From assembly GCA_019671135.1 (NCBI GenBank), contig JAHRHY010000019.1, forward strand, positions 496,001 through 560,000: a stretch of 64,000 nucleotides of DNA, read 5' to 3'. Below, one piece after another: positions 10,691 through 24,288 of the stretch. The stretch's first letter is position 1. The number at the start of each line of letters is the position of its first letter. The notes below the pieces were generated by a model that was not told where the DNA came from, did not search any database, and saw only the letters and a list, made by a program, of their open reading frames with translations. The stretch is from Linnemannia hyalina (taxonomy: Eukaryota > Mortierellomycota > Mortierellomycetes > Mortierellales > Mortierellaceae). The translations under genes and the position numbers were made by a program.

Positions 10691-11035
10691 CACTCTATCT
10701 TGCTGATGATTGGACACAACTCTATTAGTACGAAAACGAAAGAAATGCCGCCATCCGCTATCACCAATGCAAGTCACGACGATTTCGCCATTTTGAATCT
10801 TCGTTGCTTTGGCGTCCTTTAGTCACTCTCCTACTTTCACACTACTTTTTTTGTTCTTCCCTTGCTCTTCTTCTTTGCTCAACCCTCTCCTCTTTCTTTC
10901 TTTCTTTCCTCTCTTTCGCTCGTCACACCTCTCTCCTTTCTCTATCCTCAGCACTCTTCCTACTTAATCGCATCTTCCCAACAAAATAGCACCAAACAAA
11001 CCGCCTCTTTTATACCCTAAAGTCATCACAACGCA

Positions 11036-12887
11036 ATGGTCCGCTCCTCTATCGATCCCATCCGCCCTGGCGCATCCTTGATCCTTGCCTGGCAGATTAA
11101 ACAAAAACACGTCGTCATCATCGGAGGAGGCTTCGTCGCCGCCGGCCGTAAGTCTCCTCTTTCCTTCTCCTGCTTCATACCCCTGGACCACTTCAACCTG
11201 ACAATCTAACTCTTTCTTGTCTCTGTTTCACTTGATTCTAGGCTTGGTGAACGTTCTGGAGGCAGATGCAAAGGTGACAGTGATCTGTCCCGATAACGAG
11301 GAACTGTCAGAGACGGTCCGTCAGCATCTTGAGGATCACTCACAGACAACTCGCCTTGTGCCTCGGGAATTCCAGGACTCAGATCTGACTACACCCTTCG
11401 GAGAACACATGTTTACAAAAGTATCACCCGAAGCGTCATCAACTCTCACACAGGAGGGATATCCCTCAGCAACTGCAACAACAACCCTCGAGTCGACGCT
11501 CTCACAGGACGAACCCCTTGACGACGTCGTCTCCGGACCTGCGGTCGATATGGTTCTCTCGGCAATTGATGACATCCCTCTCTCAACACACATCTACAAC
11601 CTCTGCAAGCGACTCCGGATCCCAGTCAACATTGCCGATGTCCCTCCCCAGTGCGACTTCTACTTTTGCTCGACCCATCGAGACCAGAGCCTGCAGGTTG
11701 CTGTCTCGACCTCCGGAAAGGGTCCCAAGTTGGCCAACCTCGTACGCCGTCATATTGCAGATCACTTGCCCAATCGAGTTGGTGAGGCGATTGAGCAGGT
11801 CGGTATCCTCCGTGCCAAGTTGAGAAAGATGGCACCGGGTCCTGAGGTCGGTCCCAAGAGGATGGGGTGGATGAGCCGGGTCTGTGAGCAGTGGAGGATG
11901 GAGGATCTTGCTACGCTAGAGGAGAAGAGTATGGAGATTGTGTTGAGTGGGTTCAAGGACAATGTTGTCTTCTCCTACGATCAGGTCCAGGCGAAAATTG
12001 CAGATGCTGAATCGACGGAGGCGGAGACTGAAAAAATCGAGTCCAAGGTCACCACTGCAGGCGAGCTCACTGCGGAGCACACCATCACAAAAGACACCCC
12101 CACACAAAAGACTCCAAGACTGGTTCTCGTCGGCGCAGGCCCTGGCGATCCCGAGCTGTTGACTCTCAAGGCTGCAAGACTGCTGGAGGAGGCCGACTTG
12201 GTGGTGGCCGACAGATTGATCCCTATGGAGGTCATCGATCTCGCAAAGGGTGAGGTCCGCATCGCCCCCAAGAAGCGCACTGTCCTCGTCGTCGAACAGA
12301 AATCCTCCACTGCCGACCAAGAGACCCTCTCCACCGCTATCACATCTGATAACATTCAGGATCAACTCAACGAATGGTGCCTCCAGGGCCTGCGGGAGGG
12401 CAAGACTGTTGTCCGACTCAAGCAAGGAGACCCCTTCATTTTCGGTCGTGGCGCAGAGGAGATCCTCTTCTTCCGCGAGCATGGATTCGATGCCGAGGTG
12501 GTCCCCGGAATCTCCTCCGCCCTTTCAGCCGCACTCTCTGCCAACGTTCCTCTGACCCACCGCGGATCGTCGAACCAAGTCGTCATCACTACAGCTCAGG
12601 TCAAGGGCGGACGTCTCTCAGACAACTTCCCCGTCTACGATGCCCAAAAGACAGTCGTGGTCTTGATGGGCGTGGGGAAGGCCAAGGAAATCTCCGAGAT
12701 GATGCAGACGGATCTGGGTTGGCCTGCCAATGTACCCGCAGTGATTGTCGAGAATGCCCATTGCGCCAACGAGAGAGCCATGGATGCGACGCTGAGCACC
12801 CTGGCACAGGTGGTCGAAGAACAAAAGGCGGTCCCTCCATCTGTCTTTGTCATCGGATGGGCCGGATCTGTCCTTCGTCAAGCTTAG
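11036..12887 (+). CDS. MET1: MET1-type uroporphyrinogen-III C-methyltransferase / siroheme synthase
   Basis: Exons 11036-11147 and 11242-12887 encode 585 residues. The intron interrupts the nucleotide-binding motif, and splicing restores GGGFVAAGRLVNVLEAD (from residue 30). The N-terminal half resembles the Met8/CysG precorrin-2 dehydrogenase-ferrochelatase fold: a Rossmann glycine motif, VNIADVPPQCDFYF, an ISTSGKGPKLA-like strand (here VSTSGKGPKLA), and a helical dimerisation segment near residues 190-250. The C-terminal half is a tetrapyrrole methylase (SUMT): VGAGPGDPELLTLKAARLL at about 334, then LKQGDPFIFGRG near 430, and VVPGISSALSAA. SUMT makes precorrin-2 from uroporphyrinogen III using SAM. 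Siroheme is the cofactor of sulfite and nitrite reductases. Yeast Met1 has a similar length. Whether the N-terminal half is active as dehydrogenase/chelatase here is not shown. Confidence 0.88.
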
Positions 12888-15135
12888 AGAATCTCATTCT
12901 TCTCTTTTCCCTTTTTTCTTTCCCCTTGTTCATACACCACCCTCTTCCATCTTATAACTTGTATCAAATGTAGCAATAGACAATATATACAAATGCATCT
13001 ATTTTTTTCACATAAACATGCGTGCATGTGCTTGTTTTTTTTGATGAGATAGTCCATTCGAGAATACAGATGCTCACGAACCCTTGGCTCATATTTCCTT
13101 ATCCTAACAGAAAAGAAAGATTTAGGCTTAGTTGTTTGTAGCTTTGCGCTCGCTGTTTTCTAGAACATCTGTTTGCACCTCTTCTATCTTGACTCCTTAC
13201 ATCTGTTTGCGCCTTTTCTATCTTGGCATGTTTTTATCCTTACATTTGTTTGCACCTCTTGGCATTTATGTTTCCTCTTGTCCCTGTACTCTTCTTGTCT
13301 TGTCCTTTGTTCTTGTCTTTGTCTTACCAAACTACATAAATAATCTGCTCTTCTTCATAAATCCCCTTTTTTCCCTTCATTTTCATCCTATGGTCTAGCA
13401 ATTTCACACATCCTCTCTTGTCCACACTCTCCCACGCTTTCTCTCACCCTCATTCAGAACCTGGCATAAACAATGAGAATACAGATCTCGATCTTAAAAT
13501 GGCACCATTGGCGCATTGTCCTCCCGATTGGCTCTCCCTCCCCTCCCCCCTCCTCATTCTCTCACCCCCATATGCAACTTTCACAAGGTGAAAAACAATG
13601 ATTAGATTGACAGAACCTTCACTTCACCCCCCCCCCCCTCTTACACTCCCATTCCTTCATGCTAAGCCTGTGCATTTTATTTTTATTTTTCAATCAGATA
13701 AGAATCAAAATTTATTCCACCGCCAAACATCACAATCACATGGGGGCGCCGAGCACCCCCAGGGCATCGGGAATCAAAGGAGGAGGGGGGGGGGGGGTAA
13801 TCTAAGAAAAGCGTTTGTTAGTGCGCAATGCAAAGACCTGTCCGTCTGATCACAACCAATACCGGTCTGGACTCACCGAAGGAGGAGGAGGGAGGGGGGG
13901 GGGGGAGGGGGTGAACAACATAAGGCTGGATACAGAAAGAGAGCAGCCAGAATACACACCCCTTACCTCCCCACGACCATTCTATAGCTCGTAACAGTAA
14001 AAACTTCTCCCTGTCAGATACAAGACCACCGGCCTACAAGAAAGACTAGTCTTTTGACGGAGGATGTGTCTGCCCACTTTCACAAGGAGATGTGGGCAAA
14101 ACAGGGGTTATGAAGGGATGTAAACGTATCCCCGTGGATTTGGAGTGTTCAGGTACCTCCCTTCGCCTCCTACTGTTGAAGACATTCAACTTTGGGGAGG
14201 AGGGGGAGGTACTGAGTGAAATCCATCGTGGCTGAATCTTGTCGACGAGCGGGTTGCGCAGGCGATTTCCTTGTAGACGACAGGGTGAGGAGAGGAGACT
14301 TTATTGGCAAGAGTTGGCGATGACCCGTTTGTCTGTTTGAAAGGTGCGGTGCTCGAGCCGATGGCCTTGCAAGGCTGCGATTACTTGACGTTGAGGCGAT
14401 GGCGAGACAGCAGCAGTCCCAGTGAGCCCCTCCCTCGCTCGATGGGAGGCAGGAGGTGGCGTTTGGCGTTTGAGTCATCGCTGTTGCCTGGCTTGGCTGC
14501 TCTTGATATGACGACAGTGCTGAATCATGTGTTAATGGCTTCCTGGCTCTGATTAGCGAAGAGAATGGCGGCGCAGTTGACTTTTTTTACGAGGAGTGAT
14601 CGTAGTGTTGACTTCCTGTCGCCCAGAGGTTACCTGGGTCTAGGGAACTAGTTGCTGTAAAGAAACTACTTGATGAATCGAATCTGGGAGTGGTGGGAGT
14701 GGTGGGAGGGAAAGGCGGAGAGAAGAGAAGAAGCAGTTGGGAGAGAAATAAATAACACATACAATGGGTTTTGCCCAGGTCAACGAAACGATGAGGGTGC
14801 CCTTTTCCCCTGGCTATCCGCGCCCGAGCTTGGAGGAACAATGGTATACAACTTAACCTTTGCATGCGATTTTCATAGACATTTTTTTGTCAGAATACGC
14901 AGGAGTACAGTTTTATTTACAAAAAGAGAAAGTAAAAGAAGAGAGGGCCGTTCTGCAGACACTGAAAAGTAATCTGCAAGTTCGTGTAGATTGAGTAGGA
15001 AGAAAAGACAACGTAATCGTTACGGGGTCGTCTAGGCCAAGACGAAAGAAAACAGCATCATAACAATGAGCCGAATCATGTCCTGACACAGGTGGGTGAA
15101 AGAGAAAGCGTACAAATCATGAAAAAGAAGGTTTT
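12888..15135. other. Long convergent intergenic region
   Basis: This is 2.2 kb between the 3' ends of the MET1-type gene and CLPX. It holds an imperfect tandem repeat (13165-13275), a C12 run (13627-13638), G runs (G13 at 13785-13797, G12 at 13894-13905), a 12-bp palindrome (14042-14053) and a 7-bp hairpin (14071-14077 with 14092-14098). I saw no convincing coding exon. An RNA gene cannot be excluded. Confidence 0.5.
13165..13275 (+). repeat. Imperfect tandem repeat, three copies
   Basis: The unit ACATCTGTTTGCACCTCTT begins at 13165, 13199 and 13242, with substitutions (ACATTTGTTTGCACCTCTT in copy 3). Spacing is 34 and 43 bp. Copies 1 and 2 are followed by CTATCTTG. Confidence 0.6.
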
Positions 15136-18100
15136 CTAAAGCGATACTGCCTCAACAGCTGGGGACTCGTCCTCCTGTGCAGACTCTCTAACAACCTGGT
15201 CATCTCGATCCAACGCCTCAGCAACGGGTCCTTCAGCACCTCTACTAAAGCAAATTGCGGGCTTCTTTCCAAGAGCGACCTCCTTGTCAATGACAATATG
15301 CTTGATCGAAGATCCTGGCGCGTCATACATCACATCCAGCAACAGTGATTCCTATTGTACGAACGAGAAAAAAATATACAGGTCAGATTCTACGTCTCCA
15401 ACACCATCATACAAGCTGATCCATGACAATGCAAGAATATGGTATACATACCATAATGCGGCGAAGTCCTCGAGCTCCTGTCTGCTTCTCAATGGCTTGC
15501 TTGGCAATGGTATAAAGCGCTGCTTGTGAGAATTGAATCTTGATGCCGGCCATGCCAAAGAGACCCTGGTACTGCTTGACCAAAGAGTTGCGAGGCTCCG
15601 TCAGAATGCGAACCAAGGCAGCCTCATCCAGATGGTTGACTGAAGCGACAACAGGCAAACGTCCAATGAACTCGGGAATCAATCCAAACTTGATCAGGTC
15701 TACATTGAACAGGGCAATAAGAACAACGTATTAGTATTCATTTTGTTGAAAAGGCACAACCGCAGATCTAATGACAGAAACTCAATGCTTACCGGTTGGG
15801 TCAACTTGGTCGAGGAGGCGACTGACCTGGGATGAAGCATCCTTGGACGAACTCAACTCTGAAGATGGTGCTCGGACCATAGCATCGAAGCCAATCGATC
15901 CCTTCGACACACGGTCCATTACGATCCTTTCCAGACCAATGAACGCTCCACTCAGAATGAACAATATGTTGCTTGTGTCAACCGAGTAGATCTCACCCTT
16001 GGCTCCAGGTCCTCCGCCTCCAGCGCTGGGTCCGCCAATGCCAGGCAAACCATTCTTGCGTCCCGCATTCGCGCCATTCCAGTTAGAGCCATTCTTTTCT
16101 GTGACATTGACAACAGTACCCTCCAGCATTCTCAGGAGCGCTTGCTGAACGCCCTCTCCTGACACATCCTTGGAAATCGACATAGTGTCAGGTCGCTTGG
16201 AGATCTTGTCAATTTCGTCGATAAACACAATGCCGCACTCTGCCTTCTTGATGTTATAGTCACAGTTCTAATTGCAAGAAATTTGTAAGTTGTTGGCGTT
16301 ACTATCGCCCTTCAGTTTCGGTGCTTTCTAATCCTTGACGTCGCAAAGAGTCGTCACAAGAACTAACCTGCAACAAGCGGTGAATAACCATCTCGACGTC
16401 CTCGCCCACATATCCTGCCTGCGTGAATGGTGTGGCTATTATTAATTGAAAGTTTGATAGAGCATCATTTAATACCGCGTCACTTCGTTTCTTATGCAAA
16501 TATGTTTGAGCATACAAAACCCATATACCAAACCAGTCGCTTACCATCGGACATGGAGAAGGGAACATTGAGGACCTTGGCCAGTGTCCTTGCCAGGAGC
16601 GTCTTGCCTGATCCTGTGGGTCCGAGCAAGAGGACATTGCTCTTATCAAAGATGGTTGATGGCGGTTTTGAGGGTGTGTCTGCAGCCTTACGGTGCTGCT
16701 GCTGCTGTGGTGGCGGTGGTGGTGGTGGAGGTTGCTTATGGTATGTGTCGTAAGGTTGTGAGAACATTGATGGTGGGGAGGGGCTGTGTCCATTGGACGC
16801 CGAGTTGATCCATGGCTGTCGATGCGGATAATGGATCGCCTCTAAATATGTTGCAGAAGGAGATAATAAAATGAGTAAGGACGACGAGAAAGACAGAGGG
16901 GGATAGGGCCAAAGTGGTGCCATCTCAGCCGATGCGCTGGCTGTGATTCGTGCAAAAAGAGTTTGTCGTTCATGAACCATCGGGCAAATTAGAGTTTTCA
17001 CATGACTGCTCTCTGCCCGCAATGAATAGGTTTCGAAAGTGAGGACGCGGACAGGTATGAAAGGGACAATACATGAAGGAGAGGAGTGGGGAGCTGCTTT
17101 GTTGTCAACTTACGTCGGCCTGGGACATGCAAGTCGCTACTAACAGCATGGGTATCTTTGCCATCGTTGCTGCTGCCTCCTGCAGCAGTGTCGGTTCCTG
17201 ATGCATTCGAAGGTGGCGATGAGGGTGAAGTAAAGGTTTCAATGATAGGGTCTGGTGTGCTTGGTCCGTCACTCATCAGGACACCCGAGCCGTAATACAC
17301 GGAGCCCGGGGGAATCGGCGGGTTGGAGATGGCAGTCAGAGACTCCTGAATTTGCTGTTGACGCAAGTTCTCGTTTACGCGCGAGTAATGGTTGTAAACG
17401 GCTACAGCCAGGATCTTTTTGGCCTTTTCCTGTCCAATCACATACTCGTCCAAGTGTTGCACAATCTAAGAAAAGTAGCGAAAAAAAGAGAAGGAACAAA
17501 AGCAAAGTAACAGAAGCAACCATCAGTGACATCGTCGCACGATATGAGAATCAAAGTGGCATTGCATCAACAACGATAATAACAGGTGCCAGACAGTAAA
17601 CATACAGTCCTGGGGTTCTGAATGCTGCCCATCCATTCTGAAGAATTCACTGCGCTATTCTTGCGAGCGTTGGCCGCTGAGTATGAGTCGCCTGGTCCTC
17701 CGCCACCACTTCCACCAAAGGTATCACGCGACTGGAATGAACTTGTAAATGGGGGTTGGGCCGGGTAAAAGCTGGTCGACGAGGTAGTACCAAGGCCATT
17801 GTTTTCTCCCGATGGAGGGTCTGTTGCTACATTTTGCGAGTCATAACCAAAGGTGGTGTGAGTCTTCATTATCATCAACGTGTGGTATGGTTAAAAAACC
17901 GCAGTGCGTTGAAACAGGAATATACCTTTGGCTGAGTGTGAACCCGACCGCCCTTTACTTGGTGTTGCCTTGTCGTCGTCATTCGCTCTCTGAGAAGATG
18001 AATGCAAGGCTGCATTCGCCCCCGCAACCTGACCAGAGGGACTGACTGCATCCTTTTTTGACCCCGCCAAGGAAGCCTCTGAGGAGCTACTGCTGCTCTT

Positions 18101-18421
18101 TGCTGGACGCTTCTTAACTGTGCGAGCGGCAGCTGAAGCAGCGCCGTCAGCACTCTCTTGCGAAGCACCGCCAGAAGTCGAACTTGTTGTAGAGCTCTTG
18201 GGTGGTTGAGTGACTTGACGGTGGTGAGTCGAGGAAGCAAAGAAGCGATGGGGTAGGGTCTGGTGAGAGGTGTTGATAGAGGCATTTGTGTGATTGTTAT
18301 GGGCTCGTCCACGATGGCTGGAGAGAATGGTGGTTGCGCACGGGTGTTGAGACCGTCTAAGGGCGGCCAGGGCCATCGACCTGTGAGCCGGCGAGGCCGA
18401 TCGCATCGCAATGACGAGCAT
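15136..18421 (-). CDS. MCX1: Mitochondrial ClpX-type AAA+ unfoldase
   Basis: Eight exons (17926-18421, 17606-17826, 17114-17465, 16545-16841, 16368-16435, 15793-16267, 15452-15699, 15136-15351) join in phase to 790 residues. The N-terminus is Arg/Ser/Ala-rich ([15 protein letters not shown]), like a mitochondrial presequence. Family blocks: [20 protein letters not shown], Walker A GPTGSGKT (430-437), [17 protein letters not shown], Walker [10 protein letters not shown] (about 491-499), [24 protein letters not shown]. An IGF tripeptide (603-605), the ClpP-docking loop of bacterial ClpX, is present. A Pro/Gln/His-rich insert precedes Walker A, and a Gly-rich loop follows RKN (548-550). No Cys4 zinc domain is seen. 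ClpX unfolds matrix proteins and assists heme synthesis. The frame stays open upstream to 18748, but that part looks like leader. The exon-2 acceptor could be 6 nt later. Confidence 0.9.
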
Positions 18422-18976
18422 GGAGTAAGTGGGTTTTTGACCTTTGGGTCGGGTGAGACGGGAGAGGGGGGAAGGGAAGGGAAGGGGGAAAGAGTGAAGG
18501 AAAGAAGGGAGGTAAAAGAGTTGAGGTGACGGAGTAGTGGAGAAGGGATGAAAAAGAAAGAAAGGAGCGTTCAGGGTTGCGATAAAGAAGACAAAGAAGA
18601 CAAAGAGAACGGATAGCACGGGTGACACGGGTGGAGACAAAAGCGAGGGATATAGTAGGGCAGAAGTGGAGACGTACGAGGAAAGGGGGTTGGTTGGTGG
18701 ACTGGATTGGGTTGCTGCATCGGGAGCACCCATTAAAGAGTCACTCATGTCAATTCAACCTAGCGAATGAAAAGTGACTGTTTGTTGCATTGACCAATGA
18801 ATGGGCTTTTTGTTTGCAACACAAGAACAAGGGAACAAGGAAATACGATACGATGCAAATGAGTTGAATATTGTAATATGTGTGGAAATGATGAATAGTA
18901 CTAGTAAGAGTGGGGGAATGAAAAAAACAATGAATGGTGGAGAAAAAAAGAAAAACAAGAGACCAAGAGATTCTAT
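18422..18976. other. CLPX promoter and 3' flank of the helicase gene
   Basis: Both genes are on the minus strand. A GA-rich block on the + strand (18460-18560) is the CT-rich CLPX leader in sense orientation. I saw no separate gene. Confidence 0.4.
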
Positions 18977-21627
<2,651 letters not shown>

Positions 21628-22027
21628 TAGAGATTGTTGTTGAATTCCTGGAAGAACGGGTGAAGAAGAGGAGAGAAAGGGGAATGAATGGAATGGGGAG
21701 TTGGACAAGGACCTTGCTAAAAAAAAGAAAAAAAAAAAGGAAGAGGCAAACAACATTTCTCCATCCCAGCCACCCACGTAGAAAAACGATAGCAAATGCG
21801 ATCGTAATGAATACTTCCCGTGATCCAAAGGACCATTCACCTTGAAGATGATTCGCCGAGCCAACGGTGTTGTGCTTCTCAAGCAGACAACCAATAGGAA
21901 AAGGACTCCGAGAGTGTACCTGCTCACACTCTCCCCGTGTCTTTAACAGTTGTTCTTGACCTTCTACTTATTCTTCTTCCCCTCCTCTCCCATCCAAACT
22001 CCTTCATCCAACACAAACTCGAGCTTC
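21628..22027. other. Divergent promoter of the helicase and small membrane protein
   Basis: These 400 bp separate two divergently transcribed genes. An A-rich block lies at 21719-21740. I saw no TATA or other clear element. Confidence 0.4.
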
Positions 22028-22475
22028 ATGTCAAACACAATCCTCTACTACGGCGTCGCCGCAGGCATCTTCCTCGTCGCCCTCATCTTCTGCTACGTAC
22101 GTTCGTCATTCACAGGAACAACCTTCTTCTGCTCGTTCTCTCATCACCCCCCCCCCCCGGAATCTTCACCATCAGAGAAACCTTCATAACCAAGGACACC
22201 GCTATTTTCTTTTTATCTGATAGGCATATGAATTGAGCAACGTCTACTTGTACTACCCATTGGCGGCATATGTGGGATACACTATCTCGATGAAACTCCT
22301 CAGCTTCTTTGCGCCCACCGCCTGGGAACCCGCACCACCACCACCTCCCAAGAACCGCCAGGAGAAGAAGAAGCAGGCAAAGGAAGCAGAGTTCCAGGCT
22401 AGGAAGGCCGAGAAGGTCTCCAGGAGAGATGCTGATGCCCTTCGCAAGCAGGCTGAGGCTCGCGAGAGGGACTAA
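22028..22475 (+). CDS. Small membrane protein, function unknown
   Basis: Exons 22028-22096 and 22224-22475 join in phase 0 to 106 residues (donor TGCTAC|GTACGT, acceptor GATAG|GCATAT). The first exon is a hydrophobic segment (ILYYGVAAGIFLVALIFCY). The second exon gives a second apolar stretch (LYYPLAAYVGYTISMKLLSFF), a short proline run (PAPPPPPK), and a charged C-terminal helix rich in Lys, Glu, Ala and Arg. The layout is two membrane segments followed by a cytosolic, possibly coiled-coil tail. I do not recognise the family. It is head-to-head with the PRP43 gene, 400 bp apart. The clean splice sites and phase make it a real gene rather than a chance frame. Confidence 0.65.
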
Positions 22476-23259
22476 AGGACGGATAAGTCTAAGAAGTGAG
22501 TGACGAGAACGAGTTCCAGTTTGGCACTCTTCTATCTCCTTCCATGGACACTTCATTTTGGATTCGCAATTGGTGGGAACTTTCGACTATTTCTATTTTT
22601 TGTCTCTCCGACATCTCTATCCTTGGGCTGAACTCCCTTACAACATTCACACCATTCACACGCGCTCAGATATAGACCACAAAAATGCTGCAACCTTGTA
22701 CCCTGGCTCTTTCTTTGAAAGCCTGGCAGCTGTAAACTAATAAACCGATACCATAATAGCGACCATTGACATTCAGCCACTACCTTTGTTCTATTGGGAT
22801 CTTTTCAATTAGAGAAGAGGCATCATATTTGAAAGTGCCTGATGTCAGTGCGAAAAAAATGGTGGCAAAGGCAAACTGTACACAACCTACGACTGCCTAC
22901 CGCCTACCGACTACCAACTATGCTACACGCCTTCAAAGGCTGAACCCACAAACACACACACACAAGACACGCCCGAGGAAAGCAATTCTCCCTCATAAAA
23001 ATTATGCCATTCATGCATCTAGCATCTACAACGACAGCAACAACAACAAAAAATACACCCTCCAAAGCCCCGACGGACTTGTTTCAAGGAGTGTCAAGAT
23101 CGAATGTGCATGCATCTAATAATTGCCTTTGCGTGTTTTTTTTTCGAAGGTCTCTGTTTGTTTGCGTTGTGGCTGTTGGTTGTAGAATGTGCCCAATTGT
23201 TGGGCGATCCGCAATAACTATCCTTCCCCAACCCCCTTGCACTTTCGTGGTGATGTGCC

Positions 23260-23285
23260 TTTTTTTTTTTTTTTTTTTTTTTTTT
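23260..23285 (+). repeat. T26 homopolymer
   Basis: An uninterrupted run of 26 T lies in the gene-poor region. Confidence 0.8.
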
Positions 23286-24288
23286 GGCTATGCAGCTCGT
23301 TGATAATGAACAGAGTCTTCTAATTGTAAATGATGTGTCTCTTTCATTCTTCGTGTCTTCTTTCCCCGTCTCCTTGCATCAAATAGGTACATGTACCTTT
23401 CCCACCCACTCTTTCTCTACCGTCTCTCTTCCCCGCGGACCAATAGCTCCCTCAATTTTTGTGCTATGCCACCCATTCGTCTTCCTCCCAAGCCAAGCAA
23501 GCCCTTCTCCCTAAACTAAAATTGAGAGAGGGGTCTTCCAAGACGTGAGCAAGGAGTGACCTATAATTGCTCACTTTACTAAAGTAATGTCACCAGTTCT
23601 TCCTCTCCAACGCATGCTAATGCCTCGTTCGATGCCATGTACCCACGAGACAGACTTGTTTTTTTTGGCTGCAATTTGCATGGGAGAGGGATGGGTCGCT
23701 AGGGAACCTCACCTCCTGAACCATGCCATGCCCAATCCCCCCCCTTCTTCCTTCAAACTCGCCTCTCTTTTCTCTCTCTTATTCGTGCCAATATACAACA
23801 GATACACAGACACACGCATTACAGTATTTTTTACGCCATACAGAAGAAAATATGAGCTATGTTGGACAGTACCTTCTTGAGGTTGAAAAAAAGGGTGCCA
23901 ACAAAATGGGATGAAACGTTTTCTTTTCAACGGCTAATTTTTTTTTCTTCCGCCTTCCTTCCCCTCCTTGCAGCAGCAGCACGAAAATAAAAGAGCGAAT
24001 TCAATCCTTGGAAGAAAGTGAAGGAGGGGGATGCCAAAGGGGATTGAAAAGAAACAAAAAAATGCACACACTAAATAGTAGCCTTTTTTATCGCATATCA
24101 TCTTGGAAAGAGAGGACTCATTTATTCATCGCGTTATGTCTTTTCCTTTACAATAGTTTTGGATCCACAGAGAGCCACCGACTCTGGTGCACTGCCTTCG
24201 TGTTTTGTTGTTATTATGATTATATTTTAGGACGCGCTAGGGTAGACGGGAATAAACAACTGGAGAAGGGGGCTGGGGGGGATAAAAA

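Larger units (their letters stand above)
10057..11035. other. Divergent promoter region between CNNM and MET1-type genes
   Basis: This is a 979-bp shared upstream region. It holds an A25 run at 10283-10307, a CACGTGA site at 10537-10543, a repeated AT-rich module at 10588-10690 and a CT-rich leader at 10830-11000. I saw no gene. Confidence 0.6.

Noticed and set aside
18422..18748. An N-terminal extension of CLPX starting at 18748
   Set aside because: The extra 109 codons are CT-rich leader sequence. The start at 18421 gives a proper mitochondrial presequence.
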